A program made the position numbers and the translations under genes. Positions 63,345 through 64,000 of a stretch of 64,000 nt of DNA are shown in pieces. Each line of letters starts with the position of its first letter. Position 1 is the first letter of the stretch. The DNA comes from Apiospora phragmitis (lineage: Eukaryota > Ascomycota > Sordariomycetes > Amphisphaeriales > Apiosporaceae), in NCBI GenBank assembly GCA_038363925.1, contig JAQQWL010000001.1, forward strand, positions 744,001 to 808,000, read 5' to 3'. Below the pieces are notes generated by a model that searched no databases, was not told the DNA's origin, and saw only the letters and a program-made list of their open reading frames with translations.

Positions 63345-64000
63345 TTAGTCCTGGGTTGGTTGGCTAGCCTTGATCATAAATATGACCTGGGGGACGACAA
63401 TAAGCGAGAAAATGAAGTTGAGAGCAATGCCAACACCGAAGATCTTCAGGTACAGCTTGACAAGGCGGACCCAGGAAGTACGCGAGAAAGTGTTCCAAGC
63501 ATCCTTCATGCTCACGAAACCACGACCACCAACAATGGCGGGCTCGAGAGTGCCCTGGAAGGAGCGGTCAAAGGGGATGATCGTCTCATCTTCCTCGGGC
63601 AATAGAGACGCCTGGACCCGAGTAAGCACAACGTGTGCCGGGATCGTCAGGAAGATAGTAAGGAGCAACATGACGATCATGACGACGAGGCCTTTCCACA
63701 CATCACTGCCCTGAGGCTCGGGGACTACACCAGGTCTCTTAGGGTCCCAAACGCTCATACCCATGACACGAGCAAGGAATTTCGGGAAACCCTGCTGGAT
63801 CTCGAGAGTGACAAAGTACACGGCGGTAGGCAACGCGCAGGCGCGGAAAGCCTGCTTGAAACCGGGCAGACGCTGCCAAAAATGCTTGTCGGAGGGGGCC
63901 GAGATGACGATGTGTAGCCAGGCGGCATAGAGCTGGACAAGAGCGACGGCCGAGATCAGGGCGGCGACAGGCTTGAAGTGGCTCAAGATAGGCAGCACGC
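63345..64000 (-). CDS. Multi-spanning membrane protein, 3' part (5' end outside window)
   Basis: C-terminal 217 or more residues, open to the window edge, ending in TAA at 63345-63347. Membrane helices: a first segment (VAALISAVALVQLYAAWLH), a second near FRACALPTAVYFVTLEI, a third (GLVVMIVMLLLTIFLTIP) followed by HVVLTRVQASLLPEEDE, and a last one (IFGVGIALNFIFSLIVVPQ). An acidic LLPEEDETIIPFDRSFQG loop and a WVRLVKLYLKIFG segment before the last helix are notable. I recognise it only as a conserved ascomycete membrane protein of unknown function. The reading frame is clean in the visible part. Confidence 0.75.
   Translation of the reverse strand, partial: VLPILSHFKPVAALISAVALVQLYAAWLHIVISAPSDKHFWQRLPGFKQAFRACALPTAVYFVTLEIQQGFPKFLARVMGMSVWDPKRPGVVPEPQGSDVWKGLVVMIVMLLLTIFLTIPAHVVLTRVQASLLPEEDETIIPFDRSFQGTLEPAIVGGRGFVSMKDAWNTFSRTSWVRLVKLYLKIFGVGIALNFIFSLIVVPQVIFMIKASQPTQD

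Overview
The window is a stretch of nuclear chromosome from a filamentous ascomycete, most likely a Sordariomycete. Evidence: short spliced genes with GTRNGT donors and introns of roughly 50-140 nt, fungal-specific families (Zn(II)2Cys6 regulators, a quinate-repressor-type protein, the silencing factor Clr2, SHE9/MDM33, filamentous-type PKC1), gene-rich blocks separated by gene-empty spacers of 1-5 kb, and recurrent TAGGTA/TACCTA motifs in the spacers. The exact order or genus cannot be read from the sequence.

Layout. 1-642: 5' part of a membrane fatty-acid desaturase (minus). 1.3-3.3 kb: an unrecognised conserved protein and a second coding remnant below it, both minus and frame-broken. 4.2-5.4 kb: a Zn2Cys6 factor (minus), divergent from a quinate-repressor-like gene at 6.5-9.1 kb (plus). 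9.4-11.2 kb: a broken Clr5-like/Zn2Cys6 relic and a small putative membrane protein. 12.5-13.1 kb: a small protein of unknown function. After a 3.7 kb gene-empty stretch come convergent BUD13 and TFIIF-alpha (16.8-20.3 kb). Another empty 4.1 kb leads to a zinc-ribbon protein (24.4-25.6 kb), and 4.6 kb later there is an unknown broken gene (30.3-31.8 kb).

33.7-48.9 kb: FAD-dependent D-amino-acid oxidase, ALG3, EIF1AD-like protein, an MFS transporter, a HAD phosphatase, SHE9 and PKC1. 51.2-64 kb: a DUF924-like gene, Clr2, a short-chain dehydrogenase, AP-2 sigma, a CCHC zinc-knuckle protein, IST1, and the 3' part of a multi-spanning membrane protein.

Nothing here forms one pathway. The right half is a row of core cellular genes (N-glycan assembly, splicing, RNA polymerase II initiation, cell-wall signalling, silencing, endocytosis, ESCRT). 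The left part and the spacers are accessory. The clearest regulatory module is the divergent Zn2Cys6 factor and quinate-repressor-like protein with a shared 1.1 kb promoter.

A dominant feature of the DNA is that at least eleven recognisable genes carry single-base frame breaks, often in short homopolymers. These include three in PKC1 and one each in IST1 and the EIF1AD-like gene. Three genes also carry an in-frame TAG where a CAG codon would fit. Because core genes are hit, consensus errors in the assembly are the simplest explanation for most breaks, and pseudogene calls made from this sequence alone need care. I found no tRNA, rRNA, CRISPR array or intact transposon, and no clear novel system.
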